Shown here: positions 1-7,908 of the stretch, one piece after another | How the letters are laid out: each line of letters starts with the position of its first letter | Numbering within the stretch: the first letter of the stretch is position 1 | Assembly: GCA_025360525.1 (NCBI GenBank) | Contig: JANYCA010000202.1 | Coordinates: forward strand, 1-64,000 | Origin: Chitinophagaceae bacterium | GTDB taxonomy: Bacteria; Bacteroidota; Bacteroidia; Chitinophagales; Chitinophagaceae | Direction: 5' to 3' | Length of the DNA stretch: 64,000 nucleotides | Position numbers and translations under genes: made by a program | Notes under the pieces: model-generated | What the model was told of the DNA's origin: nothing | The model's input: the letters and a program-made list of their open reading frames with translations, nothing else | Database searches by the model: none

Positions 1-460
1 CTAAATATTCATCAGGATCGTGTATGGAAGCCATTTGAGAAGAATAATCTCCCAGCAATTCATTGCCTTGTTCAAAACATTCCAATATGCCTTTGTAACT
101 TATTTTTTGTACAGCATCATTTTTTAAATCCCGCCAAATGCCTTTTTCAAAAGTAGGCTCTGCTGTTTTTAATGCTGTTTGATACCACCCTAATTTATTG
201 CTGATGATTACACCTGTTGTTGGGATATTCAACAACTTTAAACATTTACCCAATACCTCCAACGCAAGACCGGCACCATACTTTCCGGCAGTATCAAACA
301 TGGGCGTACCGGGCGCATTCATTACGGATTGCCTGATTATTTCCAACTTGGTTTCAAATGGAGTGGCTTCGTACAAATTGCCCAGTCCACTAGTGCCAAA
401 AATAACAGGAGGCAGTTGCAGTTTATTTGTAGGAGTGGTTACTGACTTGTTTACAGGCAT
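1..460 (-). CDS. Aldo/keto reductase, probable L-fucose (aldose) 1-dehydrogenase, 3' end cut by window edge
   Basis: I translated 153 residues from the ATG at 460 to the window edge with no stop, so this is the N-terminal half of a larger protein. It reads as the COG0667 aldo/keto reductase family (D-threo-aldose 1-dehydrogenase type). The catalytic tetrad is visible: D56 and Y61 in DTAGKYG, K89 in ISNKLG, H147 in SIHDPD. It starts 11 nt after the lactonase stop, as the last visible gene of the fucose operon. The inferred role is NAD(P)-dependent oxidation of L-fucose to L-fucono-lactone in the cytoplasm. The upstream SDR is a rival for that step. Confidence 0.85.
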   Translation of the reverse strand, partial: MPVNKSVTTPTNKLQLPPVIFGTSGLGNLYEATPFETKLEIIRQSVMNAPGTPMFDTAGKYGAGLALEVLGKCLKLLNIPTTGVIISNKLGWYQTALKTAEPTFEKGIWRDLKNDAVQKISYKGILECFEQGNELLGDYSSQMASIHDPDEYL

Positions 461-471
461 ATGAAATGAAT

Positions 472-1299
472 TTAAAGCTGATAAAATGTAGTCACATTAT
501 TTCCAAAAAAATCCTGCTGCTCCGTTAATGAAAACGAAGCGAAATAGTCCTTAACTATTCCCAACATTTTTTCATAGGATGCCGCTACTAAACAAACAGG
601 CCAATCGCTGCCAAACATAATCCGTTTGGAGCCAAATGCATTTACCACCACATCGAGGTAAGGAGTAAAATCTGCCTGTTTCCAATGTTGATAGTCTGCT
701 TCTGTAACCATGCCACTTATCTTGCAATATACATTTTGAAATGAGGCCAGTAGTTCGAGATCTTTTTTCCAGTCAGCGATTAACCCGGCTTTAATGTATG
801 GCTTGGCAATATGGTCAATTACAAATAACTGATCAGGGAATTTTTTTATCAATTCCAATACTGCTTTTAAATGTGTTGGAAACACGAGTACATCATAGGT
901 AAACTGGTATTGCTGTAACGCAGCAATACCGTTTATGAAACCAGGTTGAAGCATAAATGCCGGATCCTCTCCCTGCAACACATGCCTAAACCCCTTTACA
1001 GTATTAAATTGTTTGTAGTAGCTTAATTGCTCGTTAATGTCAGCAGCTCTTAAATCAACCCAACCTACAATGCCTTTTATAAAACTATTTTCTGCGGTTA
1101 GCTGCAGTAAAAAATTGGTTTCATCGTTTGTTTGATCTGCCTGTACAGCTATGCATCCATCTATATAATGTTGTAATAAAACAGGCTCCAGGTGTGCCGG
1201 CAAAAAGTCTTTGCGAATCACTGCCATTGCATCATCTATCCAACCATGTGTTGAAGCATGGTATTTCCAGAAATGCTGATGTGCATCAATTGTAAACAT
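472..1299 (-). CDS. Amidohydrolase family protein, probable L-fucono-1,5-lactonase
   Basis: A 275-residue metal-dependent hydrolase of the COG3618 amidohydrolase group, which includes L-fuconolactonase and L-rhamnonolactonase. The HxH metal motif is in DAHQHFW at the N terminus, and FGSDWPV near the C terminus carries the conserved metal-binding Asp. I chose the ATG at 1299, which gives MFTIDAHQHFW, the usual start for this family. The longer frame would begin with TTG at 1323 and overlap the mutarotase stop. The inferred role is hydrolysis of L-fucono-lactone to L-fuconate. It sits between the mutarotase and the aldo/keto reductase, with gaps of about 10 nt on each side, so co-transcription is very likely. 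Confidence 0.87.
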   Translation of the reverse strand: MFTIDAHQHFWKYHASTHGWIDDAMAVIRKDFLPAHLEPVLLQHYIDGCIAVQADQTNDETNFLLQLTAENSFIKGIVGWVDLRAADINEQLSYYKQFNTVKGFRHVLQGEDPAFMLQPGFINGIAALQQYQFTYDVLVFPTHLKAVLELIKKFPDQLFVIDHIAKPYIKAGLIADWKKDLELLASFQNVYCKISGMVTEADYQHWKQADFTPYLDVVVNAFGSKRIMFGSDWPVCLVAASYEKMLGIVKDYFASFSLTEQQDFFGNNVTTFYQL

Positions 1300-1306
1300 G
1301 CCGTGA

Positions 1307-1642
1307 TTATTTATTGAGTTCAAATATTTTTTGCATCAACATCCATTTCTCGCCTTCTTTTGCCGAGGGTAGTGGCTGCTGAAATTTCCACATCAATTCT
1401 TCCCATTGTTGCACTGTTGTGTTTTCTTTATCCATTTCATTTTTTTTATCGAATGAAAAATCATCAGTAGTTTCCATAATCATAAAAAGGCGATTTTCTA
1501 CACGGTATATTTCCATGTTTACAATACCGGCATTTTTTATACTAACCGCTATTTCTGGCCATATTTTTTCATGAAAGGCTTCATATTCAGCAATCAGCGA
1601 AGAATCGTTTTTAAGGTCGAGTGCCAGGCAAAATCTTTTCAT
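1307..1642 (-). CDS. L-rhamnose mutarotase family protein (probable L-fucose mutarotase)
   Basis: A 111-residue small cytoplasmic protein of the RhaM/DUF718 family. It shows the ferredoxin-like pattern, with YEAFHEKIWPEI near residue 20, a central IYRVENRLFMIMET strand pair and a terminal WMLMQKIFEL. These proteins speed interconversion of alpha and beta sugar anomers. In a fucose operon the natural substrate would be L-fucose rather than L-rhamnose (inference from context; a RhaM-like gene also lies in the Campylobacter jejuni fuc locus). It starts 5 nt after the transporter stop and ends 7 nt before the lactonase ATG. Confidence 0.85.
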   Translation of the reverse strand: MKRFCLALDLKNDSSLIAEYEAFHEKIWPEIAVSIKNAGIVNMEIYRVENRLFMIMETTDDFSFDKKNEMDKENTTVQQWEELMWKFQQPLPSAKEGEKWMLMQKIFELNK

Positions 1643-1647
1643 ACATT

Positions 1648-2895
1648 TTAAATTTTTGTAGCTACAATTTTATAACCCTTCCACCCAAAAAACAACACCA
1701 CTACAAAACAAATTAAGGGGATGATATAACCCAGTTGAATATTGCCACTGCTGTCGGCAATAAAGCCAAAAAAACGCGGCAGTATGGCGCCACCTACAAT
1801 CGACATAATTATTAAACTACTGCCATAGGCTGTGTCGCCTTTTAAATCTTTTATACCCAACGAAAATATTGTTGGAAACATAATGGACATAAAAAAGCAG
1901 ATGCCTATAACCGCATAAACTGTAATTAATCCGGTTGCTGTTATGGCTACAATACTCAACAAAATATTGATGGCAGCATAGATTGCCAGCAGTTTTTGCG
2001 GCTGGATAAATTTCATAAAAAATGTTCCGGAAAACCGGCCAATTAAAAATGCAAATCCCCCCACACCCAAATAATCGGCTGCCTGCACTTCTGTGATAGA
2101 GGCAGATTTAGTTGCGTATAAAATAAACAAGCTAAGCACTGATACTTGCGCACCTACATAAAAAAACTGTGCTATTACAGCCCATTTTAAATGCCGGTTT
2201 CTAAATGCATGAAAAATATGCTTGCTACCGCTTTGCTCCGTGGTTTCCATAATTTTAGGTAAATGGGAGAGGGCGAATAACAATGCAATTACCAGCAGTA
2301 TAAAACCCAAAATGGCGTAGGGTGTTTTTACAGAAGATGCTTCGGAGGCCAGCGCAATTTTTTTTGCTGCTTCTGTCATAGCATTTAAATCAACATCGCT
2401 ATAGCCTTTGGTTAATATAATTCTTGCGCCAATAACCGGTGCCACTGCTGCAGCCAGTCCGTTAAAAGATTGAGCAAGATTTAGGCGTTGGGTTGCCGTT
2501 GCCGGATTACCCAAAGCAGCAGCGTATGGATTTGCAGCAGTTTCTAAAACTGTTAGGCCGCAGGCGATGATAAAGAGCGCAATCAAAAAATAATTATAGG
2601 ATTGATAATTTGCTGCAGGGATAAACAAAAAGCAACCAATGGCAAAAAACAACAAGCCACTGATGATACCCATTTTATATCCAAATTTTTTCATGATAAA
2701 ACCTGCCGGTAATGCCATAATAAAATAGGCAATAAAAACGGCAGAATCTACCAGGGTAGATTGTGTTGTAGTTAATGTAAATGATTTTTTTAGATGGGGG
2801 ATCAATATAGGGTCGAGATTATGTGCAAACCCCCATAGAAAAAACAGGCTGGTTATTAAAATAAATGGCAGGAGGTAAGCATCGTTTTTTTTCAT
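1648..2895 (-). CDS. fucP: L-fucose:H+ symporter FucP-like MFS permease
   Basis: A 415-residue inner-membrane transporter with about 12 hydrophobic segments. The N terminus, LFFLWGFAHNLDPILIPHL, is the characteristic first helix of the FucP/glucose-galactose permease branch of the major facilitator superfamily. Length matches the family (about 410-440). It should import L-fucose released by the fucosidase encoded upstream in the same operon. A gap of about 22 nt separates it from the hydrolase gene and 5 nt from the mutarotase gene. Family members also transport glucose, galactose or N-acetylglucosamine, so the fucose assignment rests on both sequence signature and neighbours. Confidence 0.9.
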   Translation of the reverse strand: MKKNDAYLLPFILITSLFFLWGFAHNLDPILIPHLKKSFTLTTTQSTLVDSAVFIAYFIMALPAGFIMKKFGYKMGIISGLLFFAIGCFLFIPAANYQSYNYFLIALFIIACGLTVLETAANPYAAALGNPATATQRLNLAQSFNGLAAAVAPVIGARIILTKGYSDVDLNAMTEAAKKIALASEASSVKTPYAILGFILLVIALLFALSHLPKIMETTEQSGSKHIFHAFRNRHLKWAVIAQFFYVGAQVSVLSLFILYATKSASITEVQAADYLGVGGFAFLIGRFSGTFFMKFIQPQKLLAIYAAINILLSIVAITATGLITVYAVIGICFFMSIMFPTIFSLGIKDLKGDTAYGSSLIIMSIVGGAILPRFFGFIADSSGNIQLGYIIPLICFVVVLFFGWKGYKIVATKI

Positions 2896-2917
2896 TCGGC
2901 AGTAGTTGTTTTAAGTT

Positions 2918-3766
2918 CTATTTATAAGCTATAACATGTTGTGTGGATTTGCCAAGACCATCAATACCCAATTCAACTACATCGCCAGGCTTTAGGTACA
3001 CCGGGGGTTTCATACCGAGGCCAACGCCCGCCGGTGTACCTGTGGAAATAATATCACCTGGCATAAGCGTCATAAATTGGCTTACATAGGAAATGAGGTG
3101 AGGTATATTGAAAATGAGGTTAGCCGTATTTCCATCCTGCATTAATTGGTCATTAACGGTAAGCCAAAGCCGGCAGTTATTGATATCTGCTATTTCATCC
3201 GGGGTAGCCAGGTAAGGACCGATAGGAGCAAAACTATCGCAGCCTTTTCCTTTATCCCAAGTGCCACCCATCTCCAGTTGAAAAGCCCGTTCACTTACAT
3301 CATTGTGCAGGCAATATCCGGCAACATAATTCAATGCATCTGCTTCCGCTACATACGATGCTTTGCTGCCAATAACTACCGCCAGCTCCACTTCCCAATC
3401 TGTTTTTTGTGAATTTTTTGGAATGATAATATTGTCATTTGGGCCGGTAAGTGCCGTAGTAGATTTTAAAAATAGTATGGGTTCCGCAGGAGTTGCGGCA
3501 CCTGTTTCCTTTGCATGATCCTTGTAATTTAGACCGATACAAACAATTTTGGAAGGTCTTGCCACCGGTGACCCTAAACGAACGTCTTTGCTTACAGCCG
3601 GTAATTCAGGATTTGTTTTTATGAAATCCTTTAATTTTTTTAAGCCATCCTGCTCAAAAAATTCTTCGTTGTAATCTTTTACAAAACCAGAAACATCTAC
3701 GTAGGTATCTCCTATTATTAATCCCGGTTTTTCGTTACCGGCTATTCCAAAACGAATCAGTTTCAT
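2918..3766 (-). CDS. Fumarylacetoacetate hydrolase family protein, probable 2,4-diketo-3-deoxy-L-fuconate hydrolase
   Basis: A 282-residue member of the FAH family (COG0179). It has the small N-terminal domain, then the catalytic core with PSKIVCIGLNYKDHAKE near residue 72, the metal-ligand segment TDWEVELAVVIG, and STGTPAGVGLG near the C terminus. In the non-phosphorylative L-fucose route such enzymes cleave 2,4-diketo-3-deoxy-L-fuconate into pyruvate and L-lactate. The operon context supports that substrate, though the family also includes ureidoglycolate lyase-like and catechol-pathway enzymes. It is followed by fucP after 22 nt and preceded by the fucosidase after 76 nt. Confidence 0.87.
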   Translation of the reverse strand: MKLIRFGIAGNEKPGLIIGDTYVDVSGFVKDYNEEFFEQDGLKKLKDFIKTNPELPAVSKDVRLGSPVARPSKIVCIGLNYKDHAKETGAATPAEPILFLKSTTALTGPNDNIIIPKNSQKTDWEVELAVVIGSKASYVAEADALNYVAGYCLHNDVSERAFQLEMGGTWDKGKGCDSFAPIGPYLATPDEIADINNCRLWLTVNDQLMQDGNTANLIFNIPHLISYVSQFMTLMPGDIISTGTPAGVGLGMKPPVYLKPGDVVELGIDGLGKSTQHVIAYK

Positions 3767-3842
3767 GTAATATTTTTATTGGTTTAATTAATGCAGGAAG
3801 CCACGATTCTGTATATCAGTATACCATCATTTTTTCGCTTTT

Positions 3843-5174
3843 CTATTTTAGTTGGAGTTGTATAATTGTATCAACGTCATCCAATACTACTCCATCAAGA
3901 TATATAAAAGTTCCCTCGGGAAGCTGTTTAAATTTTACTTCCTTTTTGTCCTTAAATAAAAAAGCTTTGACAATAGGTTGTTTTAATTCTGCAATAAAAA
4001 TAAATGCCGGTTGTTCCGGTGTATCGAGAATATGCATGAAAACTGATTTGCCATTTTTAGTTAGTACTCCCCAGCTTTTAGCAGGTATTACATTGCCCCT
4101 TGTGCCATAAATGCTGGCACTATTTTGCTCCATCCATTTACCCATTAATTTCAATGTATCCACAAACTCCTGCTGAATGGTTCCATCGGGCATTGGGCCT
4201 ACATTCAGTAAAAAATTGGCATTATGTCCTGCGGCTTTTACCAGGTACTGAATTAGCTTTTTGGAAGATTTGTAATTTCTGTCTGTGATGTTAAAGCCCC
4301 AGCTATCATTCATAGTTTCGCATGTTTCCAAAGGCAGTTCAGAGATGGAGGCACCACCAAAGCCGGTTGTATTGGAGCCCGGTAAATCTTTTTCAAATGC
4401 CTGAAAATCTTCACCTGGTATGGGCGTTAAATGATGGTTGTTGCTGATTAAACATTGGGGTTGTAAACTGTGTATTAATGAATAAATTTCATCGTAATGC
4501 CAGTTTACTTTTGACTGCAATGTTTTGTCCACATCATTATCCAGCTGGTCCCAATGACCATCAAACCATATCCCTGAAATTTCTCCATAGTTGGTTAATA
4601 ATTCTGTTAACTGTGCCTTCATAAAACGGATATAACTATCCCAGTTGCTTTTGGTTGTTCGGCCAGTACCTTTCCCGGTTTTCCCAGTTTCATACTGGTA
4701 ATCGCTGCGATACCAATCCAGTAAAGAATAGTAGCAAAATAACTGAATACCTTCTTTATGACATTCGGCTGCCAGTTGTTTTAATGCATCCTTTTCGTAC
4801 GGTGTCCTGGTAATTTTCCATTCGGATTGTTTGGTATCCCAGTTACTGAAACCATCATGATGCCGGGTAATAAAGGTGATGTATTTCATGCCTGCTGCTT
4901 TAGCGACAGCCACCCATTTTTTTGCATCAAAATTTTGAGGATTAAAAATATTGATCAACCTTCCGTAATCGTTCACCTGTATGTTGCGGTTATTCATCAC
5001 CCATTCTCCATGTCCCAATACGCTGGATGCACCCCAGTGGATAAACATTCCAAACTTATTATCCTGAAAAACTTTTCTTGCAGCCAGGTTTTGTGCAGAG
5101 GGACTGTATACCTGGGCATGGGAGACAGCAATAAAAAAAATTAACAGGAATAAACTGCAGATGGTTTTTTTCAT
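3843..5174 (-). CDS. Alpha-L-fucosidase, glycoside hydrolase family 29, exported
   Basis: A 443-residue secreted enzyme. The N terminus (KKTICSLFLLIFFIAVSHAQ) is a clear Sec signal peptide, so it acts in the periplasm or outside the cell. GH29 landmarks are WGASSVLGHGEW, ITRHHDGFSNWDT and ISGIWFDGHW, in which D205 matches the family's nucleophile Asp. LLNVGPMPDGTIQ is the typical C-terminal end of the barrel, followed by a short beta domain. It releases L-fucose from glycans for import by the FucP protein. It begins 19 nt after the SDR stop, so it belongs to the operon. No T9SS sorting domain is visible. Confidence 0.93.
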   Translation of the reverse strand: MKKTICSLFLLIFFIAVSHAQVYSPSAQNLAARKVFQDNKFGMFIHWGASSVLGHGEWVMNNRNIQVNDYGRLINIFNPQNFDAKKWVAVAKAAGMKYITFITRHHDGFSNWDTKQSEWKITRTPYEKDALKQLAAECHKEGIQLFCYYSLLDWYRSDYQYETGKTGKGTGRTTKSNWDSYIRFMKAQLTELLTNYGEISGIWFDGHWDQLDNDVDKTLQSKVNWHYDEIYSLIHSLQPQCLISNNHHLTPIPGEDFQAFEKDLPGSNTTGFGGASISELPLETCETMNDSWGFNITDRNYKSSKKLIQYLVKAAGHNANFLLNVGPMPDGTIQQEFVDTLKLMGKWMEQNSASIYGTRGNVIPAKSWGVLTKNGKSVFMHILDTPEQPAFIFIAELKQPIVKAFLFKDKKEVKFKQLPEGTFIYLDGVVLDDVDTIIQLQLK

Positions 5175-5193
5175 ATGTTTAGTTTTTGGCGTT

Positions 5194-5967
5194 TTAATTA
5201 TTAAGATTTACAAAGCCACCGTCAATTAAATAATTATTACCGGTTATAAATGCAGCTTCATCGCTGCACAGATACAATGCCATTGCCGCCACTTCTTCCG
5301 GCGTACCCATTCGGCCAATGGGCTGAGATTTGGATAATTTTTCGAACATTTCGGCTTCTTTTCCGGGGTAATTTTTTGCAATAAATCCATCAACGAATGG
5401 CGTATGAACTCTTGCCGGCGAAATACAATTGCACCTGATATTGTGCTGCAGGTAATCCTTTGCAATGCTCAGCGTAATTGCGTAAATAGCACCTTTACTC
5501 ATGCTGTAAGCAAACCGGTCGGTTAGGCCCACCACTGCCCCGATAGATGCCATGTTAAGAATAACGCCACCGCTGTTTTCTTTCATTAGCGGGATGGCCG
5601 CATACAAACAATGGTAAGTGCCTTTTACGTTCACTGAAAAAATTTTATCAAAATCTGCTGCACTGGTTTGCTCCACATTTCCAACATGGGCGATGCCTGC
5701 ATTGTTCACCAATATATCTACTTTTCCAATCAATTTAAAAACCGCATTCACCTGCTGCTGGCTGGTTATATCAATACTATGAGCAACCGCTTCTCCACCA
5801 TTCGTTACAATTTCATCCGCTACTGCTTTAGCTGCTACAGGATCTAATTCAATAATATGAATTACGGCTCCCTGCTTTGCAAATAGTAAAGCCATTGCTT
5901 TGCCAATGCCGCTACCAGCACCTGTTATCACTGCTATTTTATCTTTTAAGCCAAACATCGTTTTCAA
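5194..5967 (-). CDS. SDR-family dehydrogenase, probable 2-keto-3-deoxy-L-fuconate or L-fucose dehydrogenase
   Basis: A 257-residue classical short-chain dehydrogenase. It has the NAD(P)-binding motif TGAGSGIG at residues 15-22, NNAG, a catalytic Ser in LNMASIGA, YSMSK (Tyr/Lys pair) near residue 155, and ISPARVHTPFVDG, which recalls 2-keto-3-deoxy-L-fuconate dehydrogenases. In the operon it can oxidise 2-keto-3-deoxy-L-fuconate to the diketo compound cleaved by the FAH-family protein. C. jejuni FucX, an SDR, instead oxidises L-fucose, so the step is not settled by sequence. The start is an ATG with two more Met codons nearby (M1, M4). A hairpin-containing gap of 133 nt separates it from uxaA. 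Confidence 0.87.
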   Translation of the reverse strand: MKTMFGLKDKIAVITGAGSGIGKAMALLFAKQGAVIHIIELDPVAAKAVADEIVTNGGEAVAHSIDITSQQQVNAVFKLIGKVDILVNNAGIAHVGNVEQTSAADFDKIFSVNVKGTYHCLYAAIPLMKENSGGVILNMASIGAVVGLTDRFAYSMSKGAIYAITLSIAKDYLQHNIRCNCISPARVHTPFVDGFIAKNYPGKEAEMFEKLSKSQPIGRMGTPEEVAAMALYLCSDEAAFITGNNYLIDGGFVNLNN

Positions 5968-5984
5968 TTTTTTCTGTGAAGAGA

Positions 5985-6023
5985 AAGTCTTGCTCCGCCT
6001 GGTAAACCAGGCGGGTTAGAGAC
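5985..6023 (-). terminator. Intergenic hairpin between the dehydratase and SDR genes
   Basis: A strong inverted repeat centred at 6004: GCCTGG and CCAGGC flank a 4-nt loop, with outer agtct/agact arms extending the structure. It lies inside the 133-nt gap of the fucose operon. It has no following T run on the minus strand, so it is more likely an mRNA processing or stabilising structure than a full terminator. Function is inferred. Confidence 0.4.
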
Positions 6024-6100
6024 TATTTTGTCATTCATTACCATGACACTTAACAAATATTATTATCCTGCTTAAAAGCATTTTTTATTGTTATCGGTTG

Positions 6101-7753
6101 TTATAAACTAACACCTCTTTTCCATGGAATAAAATCATCTTGCCCCAGCAATACTGCCTTGGGTATTACCTCCCCGCTTGCTGCCTTTATTACATAATCC
6201 AGTATCACTTCTCCCATCTCCTCAATGGAGGAGGTTCCTTCAATAATGCTACCTGTATCAATGTCGATTATGTCACTCATTCGTTGAGCCAACTGAGTGT
6301 TGGTGGCAATTTTTATAACCGGACAAACAGGGTTTCCCGTAGGCGTTCCTAAACCGGTTGTAAATAAAATGAGGGTGGCGCCGCTGGCAGCTTTTCCTGT
6401 TGTAGCCTCTACATCGTTGCCTGGCGTGCAAACTAAATTTAACCCGGGTTTTACAGTAGGCTCTGTGTAATCCAGCACATCTGTAATAGGTGAGGTACCG
6501 CCTTTTTTACAGGCCCCGATACTTTTTATAGCGTCCGTAATCAACCCGTCTTTGATATTACCGGGAGATGGATTCATGTGAAATCCTGAACCAACCGCAT
6601 GGGCTTGTTGACTATAGTCATTCATCAACTGCATAAATTTTCTTGCAACGGGTTCAGAAACTGATCGGTCAATTAAATCCTGCTCTGCACCACATAATTC
6701 CGGAAATTCCGCCAATAAAACAGTTCCTCCTAAAGCCACCATTAAATCTGCACAATGACCTACAGCAGGGTTGGCGGAAATTCCGCTAAAACCATCGCTG
6801 CCACCGCATTTTACGCCAACGCACAGTTTACTTAAAGGGGCAGGATGGCGCTCCGTTTTATTGGCTAATACAAGTTGTAGAAAGGTTTGCCTGATAGCCT
6901 CTTTAATTAAAACAGCTTCACTTTCGCTTTGCTGCTGTTCAAATATTATTAAAGGTTTATCGAAGGAAGGATTGCGTTCTTTTAGATGACTCAGAAAATC
7001 TTTTACTTGAAGGTGCTGGCAACCAAGGCTCAACAATGTAATACCTGCAACATTTGGATGATCTGCATAGGATGCCAATAATTTACCGAGTGTTGTTGCA
7101 TCCTGTCTTGTTCCGCCACAACCACCCTGGTGATTTAAAAACTTAATGCCATCTATATTGTTGAATAAGCGATCATTTTTTTTAATGAAATTGTCCTGGG
7201 ATAAATTAATGCTGTTTAAATCTTCGCCGTTTTTAAACGCCTCTACCAACTGATGAGTATAGGCTTTATAAGTTTCAGTAACGGCATATCCTAATTCATT
7301 GTGCAAGGCTTCTTTTATTACATCCATGTTTCTGTTTTCACAAAAAACGGTGGGGATAAACAACCAGTAATTTGCTGTGCCTACACGGCCATCTTTTCGA
7401 TGGTACCCATTAAAAGTTGAATGGCTGTATTTACTTACATCCGGTGCCTGCCATTTAAAAGATACATTCCTGTAATCGAAACTATCGGTTGCATGTTTGG
7501 TGTTATCAACTGTCATACGGCTACCCCTTACTACCTGTTGCTGTATACTTCCCACCGTTGCTCCATACATGATTGCTTTTTCACCAACGGGTAAGTCTTG
7601 TATAAAAAATTTATGCTTTGCAGGAATGTCATCGATTAAACGAAAGCTCTCGCCGAGCCACGTTATTGATGTGCCTTTTTCCAGTGGCTTTAAAGCTACC
7701 AACACATTGTCCCGCAAATCAATCTGTAAAAATTTATCGCTTGTTTTTTCCAT
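6101..7753 (-). CDS. UxaA-family (altronate dehydratase-type) hydrolyase, probable L-fuconate dehydratase
   Basis: A 550-residue protein with the two-part UxaA architecture: an N-terminal SAF-like domain (about residues 8-80), then the large dehydratase domain starting at GYHRKDGRVGTANYW. Conserved metal-site candidates include NHQGGCGG, LGCQHLQ and GVKCGGSDGFSGI. D-altronate dehydratase itself acts in hexuronate breakdown, but no uxaB, uxaC or kdgA gene is nearby. In this operon the only missing reaction is dehydration of L-fuconate, so that role is inferred. The C. jejuni fuc locus likewise carries a uxaA-type gene. It is the first gene of the operon and diverges from the AraC regulator. 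Confidence 0.85.
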   Translation of the reverse strand: MEKTSDKFLQIDLRDNVLVALKPLEKGTSITWLGESFRLIDDIPAKHKFFIQDLPVGEKAIMYGATVGSIQQQVVRGSRMTVDNTKHATDSFDYRNVSFKWQAPDVSKYSHSTFNGYHRKDGRVGTANYWLFIPTVFCENRNMDVIKEALHNELGYAVTETYKAYTHQLVEAFKNGEDLNSINLSQDNFIKKNDRLFNNIDGIKFLNHQGGCGGTRQDATTLGKLLASYADHPNVAGITLLSLGCQHLQVKDFLSHLKERNPSFDKPLIIFEQQQSESEAVLIKEAIRQTFLQLVLANKTERHPAPLSKLCVGVKCGGSDGFSGISANPAVGHCADLMVALGGTVLLAEFPELCGAEQDLIDRSVSEPVARKFMQLMNDYSQQAHAVGSGFHMNPSPGNIKDGLITDAIKSIGACKKGGTSPITDVLDYTEPTVKPGLNLVCTPGNDVEATTGKAASGATLILFTTGLGTPTGNPVCPVIKIATNTQLAQRMSDIIDIDTGSIIEGTSSIEEMGEVILDYVIKAASGEVIPKAVLLGQDDFIPWKRGVSL

Positions 7754-7804
7754 TGGCTAAACAATTGGTAGCAGTAATCGAAAAATGAATGCCTGCTATT
7801 TTGA

Positions 7805-7812
7805 CAAAGGTA
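7805..7812 (-). promoter_or_regulatory. Bacteroidota -7 promoter element for the fucose operon
   Basis: On the minus strand this reads TACCTTTG, an exact match to the Bacteroidota TAnnTTTG element. It implies a transcript start near 7798 and a leader of about 45 nt before the uxaA-type ATG. No good TTTG -33 box is seen at the expected spacing, which would fit dependence on an activator such as the divergent AraC protein. Confidence 0.45.
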
Positions 7813-7908
7813 AATAGCCAGTGATGTTGCCGGTTTGTTTTTTTTACCCAACTCTTACACTTTATTGGCATAAAAAGAAGAGATTTGGAAACAAAACAAT
7901 CAATATCG

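Noticed and set aside
198..464. 88-codon plus-strand frame at the left edge
   Set aside because: It is the antisense of the aldo/keto reductase N-terminal region, whose minus-strand translation shows all four catalytic residues.
1300..1323. Longer TTG start for the lactonase
   Set aside because: It would overlap the mutarotase stop, and the ATG at 1299 gives the usual family N terminus.
3146..3412. Plus-strand frames inside the fucose operon
   Set aside because: They lie antisense to well-supported genes with clear family motifs.
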